Positions 18,829-26,424 of a stretch of DNA of 64,000 bases are shown piece after piece. A model generated the notes under the pieces. That model made no database searches. It saw nothing but the letters and a program-made list of their open reading frames with translations, and was not told the DNA's origin. Source of the stretch: CAYTZH01 sp964442285 (GTDB taxonomy: Bacteria; Myxococcota_A; UBA9160; JAFDET01); the NCBI GenBank assembly GCA_964442285.1, contig CAYTZH010000009.1, positions 62,001 to 126,000 on the forward strand. Direction: 5' to 3'. The position numbers were made by a program, and so were the translations under genes. Each line of letters opens with the position of its first letter. The stretch's first letter is position 1.

Positions 18829-19002
18829 GGGTCAGCCGGATCCGGATCCGGCCTCCGGGGAGATCGCGGACGCGCCGGAGTGCCTGGGCGTGCCGTACAT
18901 TCCCGAGTCGTCGTAGTGATCCGGCCGCAGATTCCTCACACCTGGAACTTGACAGGAGACCGGATCCCGTCAAGGCTCTGTCTAGATTTGGGGAGATCCT
19001 CA
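18829..19002 (+). promoter_or_regulatory. Divergent phr/carH control region
   Basis: This gene-free 174-base region separates phr (-) from carH (+). It holds TTGACA at 18949-18954 and GTCAA at 18969-18973, forming an inverted repeat TTGAC-N15-GTCAA. The motif TGTCTAG lies at 18979-18985, followed by the carH ribosome site GGGGAG at 18990-18995. Read on the minus strand it shows CTAGACA then TTGACG, the same pairing of words as upstream of the sigma-factor gene. A promoter and CarH/MerR operator is likely; exact -10 boxes are not clear. Confidence 0.5.
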
Positions 19003-19923
19003 ATGAAACGAGCCGTGGGGGGAGATGTGGACCGCGATGAGGCGGGCTCCGAGCCGAGCTACCCGCTGGGCGTCGTCGTGCGAATGACGGGGCTCTCGGA
19101 GCACGTGATCCGGGCCTGGGAGCGACGTTATGGGGCCGTGAGCCCTGTCCGGACGCCCGGTGGCACGCGGCGCTACACGGAGCAGGACGTGGCGCGGCTC
19201 CAGCTTCTGCGCAAGGCCGTCGACGCGGGACACCGGATCGGGGACATCGCGCGCCTCTCGGACGAGGCGCTTCAGGCGCAGGTCGGCCCGGTCTCGGATC
19301 CCGGCCCCGCAACGCCCCTCGACGAGATCCGTCAGGCGGTCGACAGCCTCGACGCCCGGGCCCTCGAAGCGCAGCTGGGGCTCCAGCTCAGCCTGCTGGG
19401 GCCGGTCCCCTTCGCCCGCCGGGTGGCCGTGCCGCTGCTGAGCGAGCTGGGCGAGCGCTGGGCGCGCGGTGAGCTGTCCGTCGCCGCGGAGCACCTGGTG
19501 ACCAGCACCACCCGCAGCCTGTTCGGGATGGCGCTCCACGCGGGGTCCCGAACCGATGGTGCGCCGCGCGTGCTCCTCGCGACGCCCGCGGGCGAGCGCC
19601 ACGAGTTCGGCCTGCTCGTGGCGGCGCTGACGGTCATGGGCGCGGGCGGAGACGTCGTGTATCTGGGGCCGGACCTGCCGGCCGAGGAGGTGGCGGCGGC
19701 AGCGGGGCAGACCGGCGCGGCCGCGGTGGGTCTCAGTATCGTCAACCTCTCGTCCGGCGAGGCTCGTCGCTACGTCCGCGATCTCCGGCGCCGACTCCCC
19801 GAAGCCACCGCCCTGTGGGTGGGTGGCTCCGCGGCGGGCGACGTCGATGCCGCGGATCGCCTCGACCTCGAGGGTCTGGAGCGGCGGGTGGGCCTGCTCC
19901 TGCAGCAGGGCGGGCACCGCTGA
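19003..19923 (+). CDS. carH: CarH/LitR-type adenosylcobalamin-dependent photoreceptor repressor
   Basis: A 306-residue regulator. The MerR HTH (about 20-85) has VIRAWERRYGAVSPVRTPGG. A cobalamin-binding helix bundle (about 105-180) and a Rossmann B12 domain (about 187-305) follow. The hallmark Wx9EH is present as W153...E163-H164. The B12 axial-histidine motif ExHxxG is E198-R-H200-E-F-G203. Proteins of this type bind operator DNA as AdoCbl tetramers in the dark and fall apart when light breaks the Co-C bond. The residue after Trp is Ala154, where Thermus CarH (from memory) has the second cobalt ligand His132. GGGGAG seven bases before ATG 19003 fixes the start. Confidence 0.9.
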   Translation: MKRAVGGDVDRDEAGSEPSYPLGVVVRMTGLSEHVIRAWERRYGAVSPVRTPGGTRRYTEQDVARLQLLRKAVDAGHRIGDIARLSDEALQAQVGPVSDPGPATPLDEIRQAVDSLDARALEAQLGLQLSLLGPVPFARRVAVPLLSELGERWARGELSVAAEHLVTSTTRSLFGMALHAGSRTDGAPRVLLATPAGERHEFGLLVAALTVMGAGGDVVYLGPDLPAEEVAAAAGQTGAAAVGLSIVNLSSGEARRYVRDLRRRLPEATALWVGGSAAGDVDAADRLDLEGLERRVGLLLQQGGHR

Positions 19924-19942
19924 GACGCCCGAAGCGTCCCGG

Positions 19943-19995
19943 AAGCTAGACATTCCCCCAGGGGGTGAAAAATCGGTCTCGTGTCTAGTTTTTTT
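19943..19995 (+). terminator. Putative carH terminator built from CTAGACA/TGTCTAG arms
   Basis: AAGCTAGACA (19943-19952) can pair with TGTCTAGTTT (19982-19991) with one G-U pair, and the second arm runs into T7 (19989-19995). Inside the loop, CCCCC and GGGGG can pair too. This fits an intrinsic terminator, but the same arms match a motif found at both promoters, so an operator role is equally possible. Confidence 0.45.
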
Positions 19996-20006
19996 GGCCA
20001 GAATAC

Positions 20007-20024
20007 CTTGACTTTACCTAGACA
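20007..20024 (+). promoter_or_regulatory. Candidate promoter/operator of the sigma-factor gene
   Basis: CTTGACTTTACCTAGACA combines a -35-like TTGACT (20008-20013) with the motif CTAGACA (20018-20024) in what would be the spacer. This is a position where a MerR-type repressor could block RNA polymerase. CTAGACA/TGTCTAG copies start at 19946, 19982 and 20018, exactly 36 bases apart. A convincing -10 box is not visible. AGGAGG at 20048-20053 precedes ATG 20061. Confidence 0.45.
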
Positions 20025-20060
20025 GCGCGCGACCCTTGTCTGCGTACAGGAGGAGTACGC

Positions 20061-21416
20061 ATGTTCAACGAGACGTCGACTTCCGAGAGCGCGGAGACCC
20101 CCACCCCCAGCTCCCGCCGCCAGCAGCGGACCGCGAGCGCCCAGGGCCGCCAGCTCGACCCCGATCTGCCGACCTACACCCTGAAGGCCTATCTGCGCGA
20201 GATTGCCGATGTCCCGACGCTGAGCCGCGAGGAGGAGGGCGAGATCGCGGCCCGCATCCGCTCGGCCACCGAGCGCTTCCGGGAGCAGGCCGTCGCCGTC
20301 CCCTTCGTCGCCGAGCGGATCGTGACCCGCTGGGATTCCTTGCGCGAGGCCGGTCGCTCGACGTCCTCGATGTCCACCCACTTCCGGGATCCCCATGCGG
20401 GCGATCCCGGGCCGGCCCTCGACCGGGCCCTGGGTAGCGTCCGGCGAGAGCTGCGCCGGCTGGCGGAGGCTCCGGCGGAGAGTCGGGAGGAGATCCGGCG
20501 GCGCATGGCGCGCGCGCTGGCTCGCGCCGACGTCGCCCTGCCGCTGCTCGAGGACGCATTCTGCGCCCTGCGCGACGGCGCCCGCCCCAGCCGGGGACTG
20601 GGGCTCCCGGCCGCAGAGCTCCGCGCCTGCCTCGCGGCCCTCGCCGACGCCCTCGACGAGATGTTCGAGGCCCGTAACGCCTTCATTCGCCACAACGTGA
20701 AGTTCGTCGTGCACCTGGCCAAGGAGTACCGGGGCATGGGCATCGGCTTCCAGGATCTGATCCAGGAGGGCAACCTCGGTCTGATCCGCGCGGTCGAGAA
20801 GTTCGACCACCGCCGCGGCTTCAAGTTCTCCACCTACGCCGCCTGGTGGATCCGGCAGTCCTTCATCCGGGCCGTCCAGAACCACAGCCGCACCATCCGC
20901 CTGCCGTCCCACGTCTACGACCTGGCGATCCGGGAGAAGCGGGTGCGCGCCGAGCTCGCCCGCCGCCTGGGCCGGGACCCGAGGCCGGCGGAGCTGGCCG
21001 AGGAGCTGGGCGTGGCGGTGGAGGAGGTGGAGAACCTCCACCAGATCAATCGCCGCACCCTGTCCATCGAGACCGAGAGCGAGGACGAGGAGGGGCGCTC
21101 CCTGCACGAGCGCATGGGCGACCCCAACGTGGCCGATCCCACCGAGGATCTCACCCGTGAGGCGCTGGGCCCGGCGATGGAGGCCCTCCTCGTGGGCCTC
21201 TCCGAGCGGGAGCGCCAGATCCTGCACCTGCGCTTCGGCCTCCGCAGCGACGAGCCCCACACCCTGCAGGAGATCGGCGAGATCCTCGGCCTGTCCCGCG
21301 AGCGGGTGCGCCAGATCGAGAAGCGGGCGCTCGAGAAGCTCCGCGAAGTGGCGGTGGATCGGGGCCTCCACGGCGCGCTCGACCGGGACGACCTGGCCAC
21401 GGACGCAGCTGCCTGA
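20061..21416 (+). CDS. RNA polymerase sigma-70 family factor (group 2/3, non-ECF)
   Basis: A 451-residue sigma factor. Region 1.2 is at residues 37-70 (LPTYTLKAYLREIADVPTL). A non-conserved insert of about 130 residues lies between 70 and 200. Region 2 (206-283) includes the core-binding DLIQEGNLGLIRAVEKFD and the promoter-melting FSTYAAWWIRQ. Region 3 is 284-370, and region 4 has the HTH TLQEIGEILGLSRERVRQIE at 401-420. Region 1.1 is missing and the length is below RpoD, so it is an alternative factor. Its place between carH and the lipid genes suggests it carries the light signal to them. LitR/CarH systems described elsewhere usually use ECF sigma factors. Confidence 0.9.
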   Translation: MFNETSTSESAETPTPSSRRQQRTASAQGRQLDPDLPTYTLKAYLREIADVPTLSREEEGEIAARIRSATERFREQAVAVPFVAERIVTRWDSLREAGRSTSSMSTHFRDPHAGDPGPALDRALGSVRRELRRLAEAPAESREEIRRRMARALARADVALPLLEDAFCALRDGARPSRGLGLPAAELRACLAALADALDEMFEARNAFIRHNVKFVVHLAKEYRGMGIGFQDLIQEGNLGLIRAVEKFDHRRGFKFSTYAAWWIRQSFIRAVQNHSRTIRLPSHVYDLAIREKRVRAELARRLGRDPRPAELAEELGVAVEEVENLHQINRRTLSIETESEDEEGRSLHERMGDPNVADPTEDLTREALGPAMEALLVGLSERERQILHLRFGLRSDEPHTLQEIGEILGLSRERVRQIEKRALEKLREVAVDRGLHGALDRDDLATDAAA

Positions 21417-21494
21417 CGTACGACGCGGGCCCGACACCGGGCCACGCCGCATCCGCGCCCCACTCTCCCACGAAACCACGGAAGGAGGAGAGAG

Positions 21495-22538
21495 ATGCGA
21501 TCCATCGATCTCGCAGAGTCCGGCCGCGTCCCCGATGCGCTCATCCGGATCGGTATCCGGCGCATGCTCGCCCGACGTCATCGGGAGGTGACGGCGGGGG
21601 ACGCCGAAGCGCGACAGCAGGCCCACGCGGCCTTCGTGGAGGCGCTGCGGCAGAGCCCGATCGCGCTCGTTCCGGAGCGAGCAAACGCCCAGCACTACGA
21701 GGTTCCGGCCGAGTTCTTCGCCCAGGTGCTCGGCCCCCACCTGAAGTACAGCTGCGGCTACTGGCCAGCGGGCGTGTCGAGCCTCGAGGCCTCCGAGGCC
21801 GCCATGCTCGAAAGGACCTGCGCGCGCGCTGACATACGGGACGGCATGCGTGTGCTGGACCTGGGCTGCGGCTGGGGCTCCCTCTCGCTCTGGATCGCCC
21901 AGCGATTTGCTTCGACGCGCGTCGTGGCGGTGTCGAACTCCAAGCTCCAGCGCGAATGGATCCTGCAGCGCTGCGATCAGGCGGGGCTCTCCAACGTGGA
22001 GGTCGTCACCGCCGACGCCAACCGCTTCGAGCCCCCGGGTCGCTTCGACCGCGTCGTCTCGGTGGAGATGTTCGAGCACCTCCGCAATTGGGAGGAGATG
22101 TTCCGCCGCGTCTCGCGCTGGCTCGAGGACGATGGCCGCTTCTTCCTGCACGTCTTCTGCCACCGGGAGGCCGCCTACCCCTACGAGAGCGAGGGCGAGC
22201 AGAACTGGATGGGCCGGAACTTCTTCACCGGCGGGATGATGCCCTCCGACGACCTGCCGCTGCACTTCTCGCGGGATCTGCGGGTGGAGCGCCGCTGGCG
22301 GGTCGGCGGGCTCCACTATCACCGGACCTGCGAGGCCTGGCTGCAGCAGCTCGACGCCCGTCGCGACGCGGTGATGCCGATCCTGGCCTCGACCTACGGT
22401 GCGGATCGGGCCCGCCTCTGGCTGCAGCGCTGGCGCCTGTTCTTCCTGGGATGCTCGGAGCTGTTCGCGTGGCAGGGCGGCGAGGCCTGGTGGGTCTCCC
22501 ACTACCGGCTGGCTCCGCAGCGGGGAGACCGGTCGTGA
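21495..22538 (+). CDS. CFA-family SAM-dependent methyltransferase (first copy)
   Basis: A 347-residue methyltransferase of the cyclopropane-fatty-acyl-phospholipid synthase superfamily. The SAM-binding loop VLDLGCGWGSL is at 120-130, the substrate-side cysteine in KYSCGYW at about 87, and VSVEMFEHLRNWEEM in the middle. The LHVFCH segment keeps a histidine at the position corresponding to the bicarbonate ligand of E. coli Cfa. It lacks the N-terminal extension of true Cfa and resembles the short forms found with DUF1365 and photolyase genes. AAGGAGG precedes ATG 21495. Likely substrate is an unsaturated acyl chain in a membrane phospholipid. The stop overlaps the next start (GTGA). Confidence 0.85.
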   Translation: MRSIDLAESGRVPDALIRIGIRRMLARRHREVTAGDAEARQQAHAAFVEALRQSPIALVPERANAQHYEVPAEFFAQVLGPHLKYSCGYWPAGVSSLEASEAAMLERTCARADIRDGMRVLDLGCGWGSLSLWIAQRFASTRVVAVSNSKLQREWILQRCDQAGLSNVEVVTADANRFEPPGRFDRVVSVEMFEHLRNWEEMFRRVSRWLEDDGRFFLHVFCHREAAYPYESEGEQNWMGRNFFTGGMMPSDDLPLHFSRDLRVERRWRVGGLHYHRTCEAWLQQLDARRDAVMPILASTYGADRARLWLQRWRLFFLGCSELFAWQGGEAWWVSHYRLAPQRGDRS

Positions 22539-23776
22539 AGATCGCCGTCGTGGGCACGGGCATCTCCGGGCTGGCCGTCGCCCACGCGCTCCACCGCAAC
22601 CACGCGCTTACCGTATTCGAGTCCGCGGACTGGATCGGCGGGCACACCCACACGGTGGACGTGGAGATCGAGGGCGCCCACCACGCCGTCGACACCGGCT
22701 TCATCGTCTACAACGAGCGCACCTATCCCGGTTTCGTCGGGCTGCTGTCCGAGCTCGGCGTGTCGACCCAGCCCACCGACATGAGCTTCAGCGTGCGCTG
22801 CGACCGCAGCGGCCTCGAATACTCGAGCAGCGGTCTGCAGGGACTCTTCGCCCAGCGTCGCAATGCGCTCCGGCCCTCCTTCCTGCGCATGGTCTCGGAG
22901 ATCCCGCGCTTCAACCGCGCGGCCCGCGCTCTGCTCGCGTCGCCGGACGAGAAGACCACGCTGGGAGACTGGCTCGACGGGCTCGGTCTCTCGCGCCAGC
23001 TCCGCGACCACTACGTGCTGCCGATGGGCGCGGCGATCTGGTCGACGCCGGCCGGCAAGTTCCTCCAGTTCCCCGCGTCGACCTTCGCCCGCTTCTTCGA
23101 GAACCACGGGCTGCTGGAGACCCGGGAGCGGCTGCCGTGGCGCGTGGTCCGCGGCGGCTCGCGGACCTACGTGGAGGCGCTCACCGCCCCGTTCCGCGAC
23201 CGGATCCGCCCGGGCAGCCGCGTGCGGGCGGTGTGGCGGGAGGACGACGGGGTCCACGTCGCCGCCCCGGGCGGGGTCGAGCGCTTCGACCGGGTGGTGC
23301 TCGCCTGCCACGCCGACCAGGCGCTGAACCTCCTCATCGACGCGGACGGGGCGGAGCGCCAGACGCTCGACGCCTTCGCCTACCAGCCCAACCGCGTGGT
23401 GCTGCACACGGACCGGAGCGTCCTGCCGCGGAGCCGCCGCGCCTGGGCGAGCTGGAACTACCGCACGCCCCGCCAGCCCGAGAGTCCGGTCGCAGTCACC
23501 TACCACATGAATCGGCTCCAGGGCTTCCGGGCCTCCGAGGAGCTGCTGGTGACCCTGAACGACGACGGTGCCATCGATCCCGCGCGCGTGCTGGAGAGCT
23601 GGACCTACCACCACCCGGTGTTCACGCCGGAGGCGATCGCCGCCCAGAAGCACCACGACCGGATCGACGGACGCGACCGCGTCCACTTCTGCGGGGCCTA
23701 CTGGCGCAACGGCTTCCACGAGGACGGCCTCCAAAGCGCCCTCGCCGTGGTCCGCCACCTGGGCGGGGAACGCTGA
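22535..23776 (+). CDS. FAD-dependent amine-oxidase-like protein of photo-oxidative clusters
   Basis: A 413-residue flavoprotein. The dinucleotide-binding motif VVGTGISGLAVAHAL is at the N-terminus, then FESADWIGGHTHTVDVE. The mid region GMSF-type TDMSFSVRC and WSTPAGKFLQFPASTFARFF and the C-terminal HFCGAYWRNGFHEDGLQSAL are family marks of the NAD(P)-binding amine oxidoreductases encoded beside DUF1365 and cfa genes. These clusters belong to singlet-oxygen and light regulons in alpha- and gammaproteobacteria. Its reaction is not established here; acyl-chain desaturation or oxidation is possible. GTG 22535 overlaps the upstream stop. Confidence 0.85.
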   Translation: MKIAVVGTGISGLAVAHALHRNHALTVFESADWIGGHTHTVDVEIEGAHHAVDTGFIVYNERTYPGFVGLLSELGVSTQPTDMSFSVRCDRSGLEYSSSGLQGLFAQRRNALRPSFLRMVSEIPRFNRAARALLASPDEKTTLGDWLDGLGLSRQLRDHYVLPMGAAIWSTPAGKFLQFPASTFARFFENHGLLETRERLPWRVVRGGSRTYVEALTAPFRDRIRPGSRVRAVWREDDGVHVAAPGGVERFDRVVLACHADQALNLLIDADGAERQTLDAFAYQPNRVVLHTDRSVLPRSRRAWASWNYRTPRQPESPVAVTYHMNRLQGFRASEELLVTLNDDGAIDPARVLESWTYHHPVFTPEAIAAQKHHDRIDGRDRVHFCGAYWRNGFHEDGLQSALAVVRHLGGER

Positions 23777-23777
23777 C

Positions 23778-24560
23778 GTGGAGAGCTGTCTCTTCGAGGG
23801 GATGGTGCGACACCGCCGCTTCGGGCCGGTTCCCCACGGCTTCTCCATGCCCCTCTTCATGGCGTACCTCGACCTGGACGAGCTTCCGCAGGTGTTCCGG
23901 GGCCGCTGGCTTTGGTCGGCCTCGCGGCCCGCCCCCGCCCGCTTCCACCGCAGCGACTACCTGGGCGACCCCCGGCTGCCCCTGGACCGGGCCGTGCGCG
24001 ACCTGGTGGAGAACCGGACCGGCATCCGCCCGCGCGGGCCGATCCGGCTGCTCACCCACCTCCGCTACTTCGGGTACGTCTTCAACCCCGTGAGCCTCTA
24101 CTACTGCTTCCACCCGGAGAGCGAGCGCCTGGAGGCGATCGTCGCCGAGGTGACCAACATGCCTTGGAAGGAGCGCCACGCCTACGTACTTCGGCCCGAC
24201 CCCGAAGCGGAGTCCGGCTCCGTCCTCCGCTTCGACGAGGACAAGGCCTTCCACGTGTCGCCCTTCCTCGACATGGACCAGCGCTATCGCTGGCACCTGC
24301 AGGTCCCGAGCGACCGGCTCGTGGTCGGGATCGAGAACCTGGGCCCGCGAGGCGACCGGCTTCACACGGCCTCCCTCGAGATGGAGCGGCGCGAGATCTC
24401 GAGCGCCAGCCTGGCCCGTGCCTTGGTGCGCTTCCCGCTCATGACCCTGCAGGTGACGGCCGGGATCTACTGGCAGGCGCTCCGGCTGCGCCGCAAGCGC
24501 GTTCCCGTCTACCCCCACCCTCGCGAGCGCGAGGTCGCCCTGGAGCTGGCCCCCGAATGA
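23778..24560 (+). CDS. DUF1365 family protein
   Basis: A 260-residue protein beginning VESCLFEGMVRHRRFGPVPHGF. The family pattern is clear: LFMAYLDLDELP, RSDYLGDP, RIRLLTHLRYFGYVFNPVSLYYCF and VTNMPWKERHAYVL, then DEDKAFHVSPFLDMDQRYRW. Function is unknown, but it almost always lies between the amine-oxidase-like gene and a cfa gene, as here, so it probably acts on the same lipid. GTG 23778 is two bases past the upstream stop, and its stop overlaps the next start (ATGA). Confidence 0.9.
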   Translation: MESCLFEGMVRHRRFGPVPHGFSMPLFMAYLDLDELPQVFRGRWLWSASRPAPARFHRSDYLGDPRLPLDRAVRDLVENRTGIRPRGPIRLLTHLRYFGYVFNPVSLYYCFHPESERLEAIVAEVTNMPWKERHAYVLRPDPEAESGSVLRFDEDKAFHVSPFLDMDQRYRWHLQVPSDRLVVGIENLGPRGDRLHTASLEMERREISSASLARALVRFPLMTLQVTAGIYWQALRLRRKRVPVYPHPREREVALELAPE

Positions 24561-25834
24561 GTGACGCCACCCTTCCCATCGAGAATCCGACCCCGGAGAT
24601 CCAGCCCCTGGGCTGGCTGGACCGGAAGATCCGCAGCGCCGTCCTGGCGCGGCTCGAGCGCCTCGACCGGGGACGGCTGACCCTGGTGGACGGCGACGAG
24701 AAGCGGCGCTTCGGAAACGGGGGCGGTCCCCGGGCCACGGTCTGGGTGAAGCGCGCACGCTTCTACCGCCGCCTGGCCCTGCGCGGGGGCGTGGGCGCCG
24801 CCGAGGCCTACATGGACGGCGACTGGGAGACCAGCGACCTCACCGCCGTCGTGCGGATCGTCGCCGCGAACCCCGGCGCCCTGGAGAAGCTGGACGTGGG
24901 TCTCGCGCGGGTCGCCGGCCTCGGACTGCGCCTCTATCACGAGTTGCGCCCCAACAGCCGGCGCGGCAGCCGCCAGAACATCGCGGCCCACTACGACCTG
25001 GGCAACGACTTCTTCTCCCTCTTCCTCGACCCGAGCCTCACCTACTCCTGCGCGGTCTTCGAGCGCGAGGGCATGAGCCTCGAGGACGCCCAGGTGGCGA
25101 AGTACGAGCGGGTGTGTCGCAAGCTGCGGCTGGGCTCGGACGACCACGTCCTCGAGATCGGCAGCGGCTGGGGGGGCTTCGCGATCCACGCCGCGAGCCG
25201 CTACGGCTGCCGGGTCACCACCACGACCGTGTCCCGGGAGCAGCTCCAGCTGGCGCGGGAGCGGGTGGCCGCCGCCGGCCTCTCCGATCGTATCGAGGTG
25301 CTCTTCCGCGACTACCGCGACCTGAGCGGCGAGTACGACAAGGTCGTGTCCCTGGAGATGATCGAGGCGGTGGGCGCCCCCAACCTCGATACCTACTTCC
25401 GCGTCTGCGCGGAGCGCCTGCGACCCGACGGCGCCATGCTGCTCCAGGCCATCACCGTACCCGACCGCCACTGGCAGGTCTCGGTCCGCAACGTGGACTT
25501 CGTGAAGCGGTACATCTTCCCCGGCGGCCAGCTCGTATCCGTCGGGGGCGTCGGCGCCTCCCTGGCCCGAGCGACGGACCTGCGCATGGCGCACCTCGAG
25601 GAGATCACGCCCCACTACGCCGAAACCCTGGCCCGCTGGCGGGAGAACATGAACCGCAACCTGGCCCACATTCGCGCGCTGGGCCTTCCCGAGCGCTTCC
25701 TGCGCATGTGGGAGTACTACCTCTGCTACTGCGAGGGCGGCTTCGCCGAGCGGGCGATCGGGGTATACCAGATGCTGCTGGAGAAGCCCCTCGCCCGACG
25801 CGACCCGATCCTGGGGCGGCTGGAGGCCGCCTGA
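24557..25834 (+). CDS. Cyclopropane-fatty-acyl-phospholipid synthase-type methyltransferase (second copy)
   Basis: A 425-residue protein with the full Cfa layout. An N-terminal lipid-binding domain (about 1-135, GGVGAAEAYMDGDWETSDL) is followed by the bridging motif NIAAHYDLGNDFFSLFLD. The SAM loop VLEIGSGWGGF is at 198-208 and the C-terminal YEYYLCYCEGGF-like segment at about 395. Cys165 in LTYSCAVF and Glu in LEMIEAVG are kept. The histidine that E. coli Cfa uses to hold bicarbonate (LHTIG) is Gln in LQAITVPDRHW. That change hints at methylation other than classical cyclopropanation. ATG 24557 overlaps the DUF1365 stop. Confidence 0.88.
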   Translation: MSDATLPIENPTPEIQPLGWLDRKIRSAVLARLERLDRGRLTLVDGDEKRRFGNGGGPRATVWVKRARFYRRLALRGGVGAAEAYMDGDWETSDLTAVVRIVAANPGALEKLDVGLARVAGLGLRLYHELRPNSRRGSRQNIAAHYDLGNDFFSLFLDPSLTYSCAVFEREGMSLEDAQVAKYERVCRKLRLGSDDHVLEIGSGWGGFAIHAASRYGCRVTTTTVSREQLQLARERVAAAGLSDRIEVLFRDYRDLSGEYDKVVSLEMIEAVGAPNLDTYFRVCAERLRPDGAMLLQAITVPDRHWQVSVRNVDFVKRYIFPGGQLVSVGGVGASLARATDLRMAHLEEITPHYAETLARWRENMNRNLAHIRALGLPERFLRMWEYYLCYCEGGFAERAIGVYQMLLEKPLARRDPILGRLEAA

Positions 25835-25869
25835 GTCCGAAACCCGCGAGGGAGCGAAGGAGGAGCCCG

Positions 25870-26424
25870 ATGCGAAAGCAACTTGCCATGGGAGCCCTGG
25901 TGGCCCTGCTGACCGCGACGCCGGTCCGAGCAGCCGTGATCGAGGGCGTGGACTTCGTCGACGCGCGCAGCGAGTCCGGCGTGGCGCTTCGGCTCCACAA
26001 CGTGGCGCTGCTGCGCTGGTACTTCCTCAAGGCCTACGTGGCGGCGCTCTATCTGGGAGACGGCGTGGCCCCGGGCCGCGTGCTCGGCGACGTCCCCAAG
26101 CGGCTCGAGATCGAGTACTTCTACGGGATCGGGGCCGAGGACTTCGCGAAGTCCACCCGCGTCACCGTCGGCCGCAACGTGCCGCCGGGTGCGTACGAAG
26201 CACTTCGGACACGCATCGAGCGCTTCAACGCCCTCTACCGGGACGTGAAGCCGGGCGACCGCTACGCCCTGACCTACCTGCCGGGTCGCGGCACGGAGCT
26301 CGCCCTGAACGGAGAGGTGCTCGGACGCGTCGAGGGCGCCGACTTCGCCGCCGCCATGTTCTCGATCTGGCTCGGCGAGGACCCGGTGGACGACGACCTG
26401 AAGACGGACCTGCTGGGACCGTGA
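25870..26424 (+). CDS. Secreted chalcone-isomerase-like protein
   Basis: A 184-residue protein with a Sec signal peptide (MRKQLAMGALVALLTATPVRA). A chalcone isomerase-like domain follows: LRLHNVALLRWYFLKAYVAALYL, RLEIEYFYGIGAEDF, YRDVKPGDRYALTYLPGRGT and a final SIWLGEDPVDDDLKTDLLG. Bacterial members bind fatty acids rather than flavonoids in related folds, which fits the surrounding lipid genes. GAAGGAGG stands before ATG 25870. The stop overlaps the next gene (GTGA). A periplasmic location is expected. Confidence 0.85.
   Translation: MRKQLAMGALVALLTATPVRAAVIEGVDFVDARSESGVALRLHNVALLRWYFLKAYVAALYLGDGVAPGRVLGDVPKRLEIEYFYGIGAEDFAKSTRVTVGRNVPPGAYEALRTRIERFNALYRDVKPGDRYALTYLPGRGTELALNGEVLGRVEGADFAAAMFSIWLGEDPVDDDLKTDLLGP

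Noticed and set aside
18829..19002. Cobalamin riboswitch near the B12-binding regulator
   Set aside because: No B12-box-like conserved core was recognised; the region looks like a protein-bound divergent promoter.
21427..21443. GC-rich hairpin between the sigma factor and first CFA-type gene
   Set aside because: GGCCCG/CGGGCC pairs but no T-run follows and such short GC palindromes are common here; not called a terminator.
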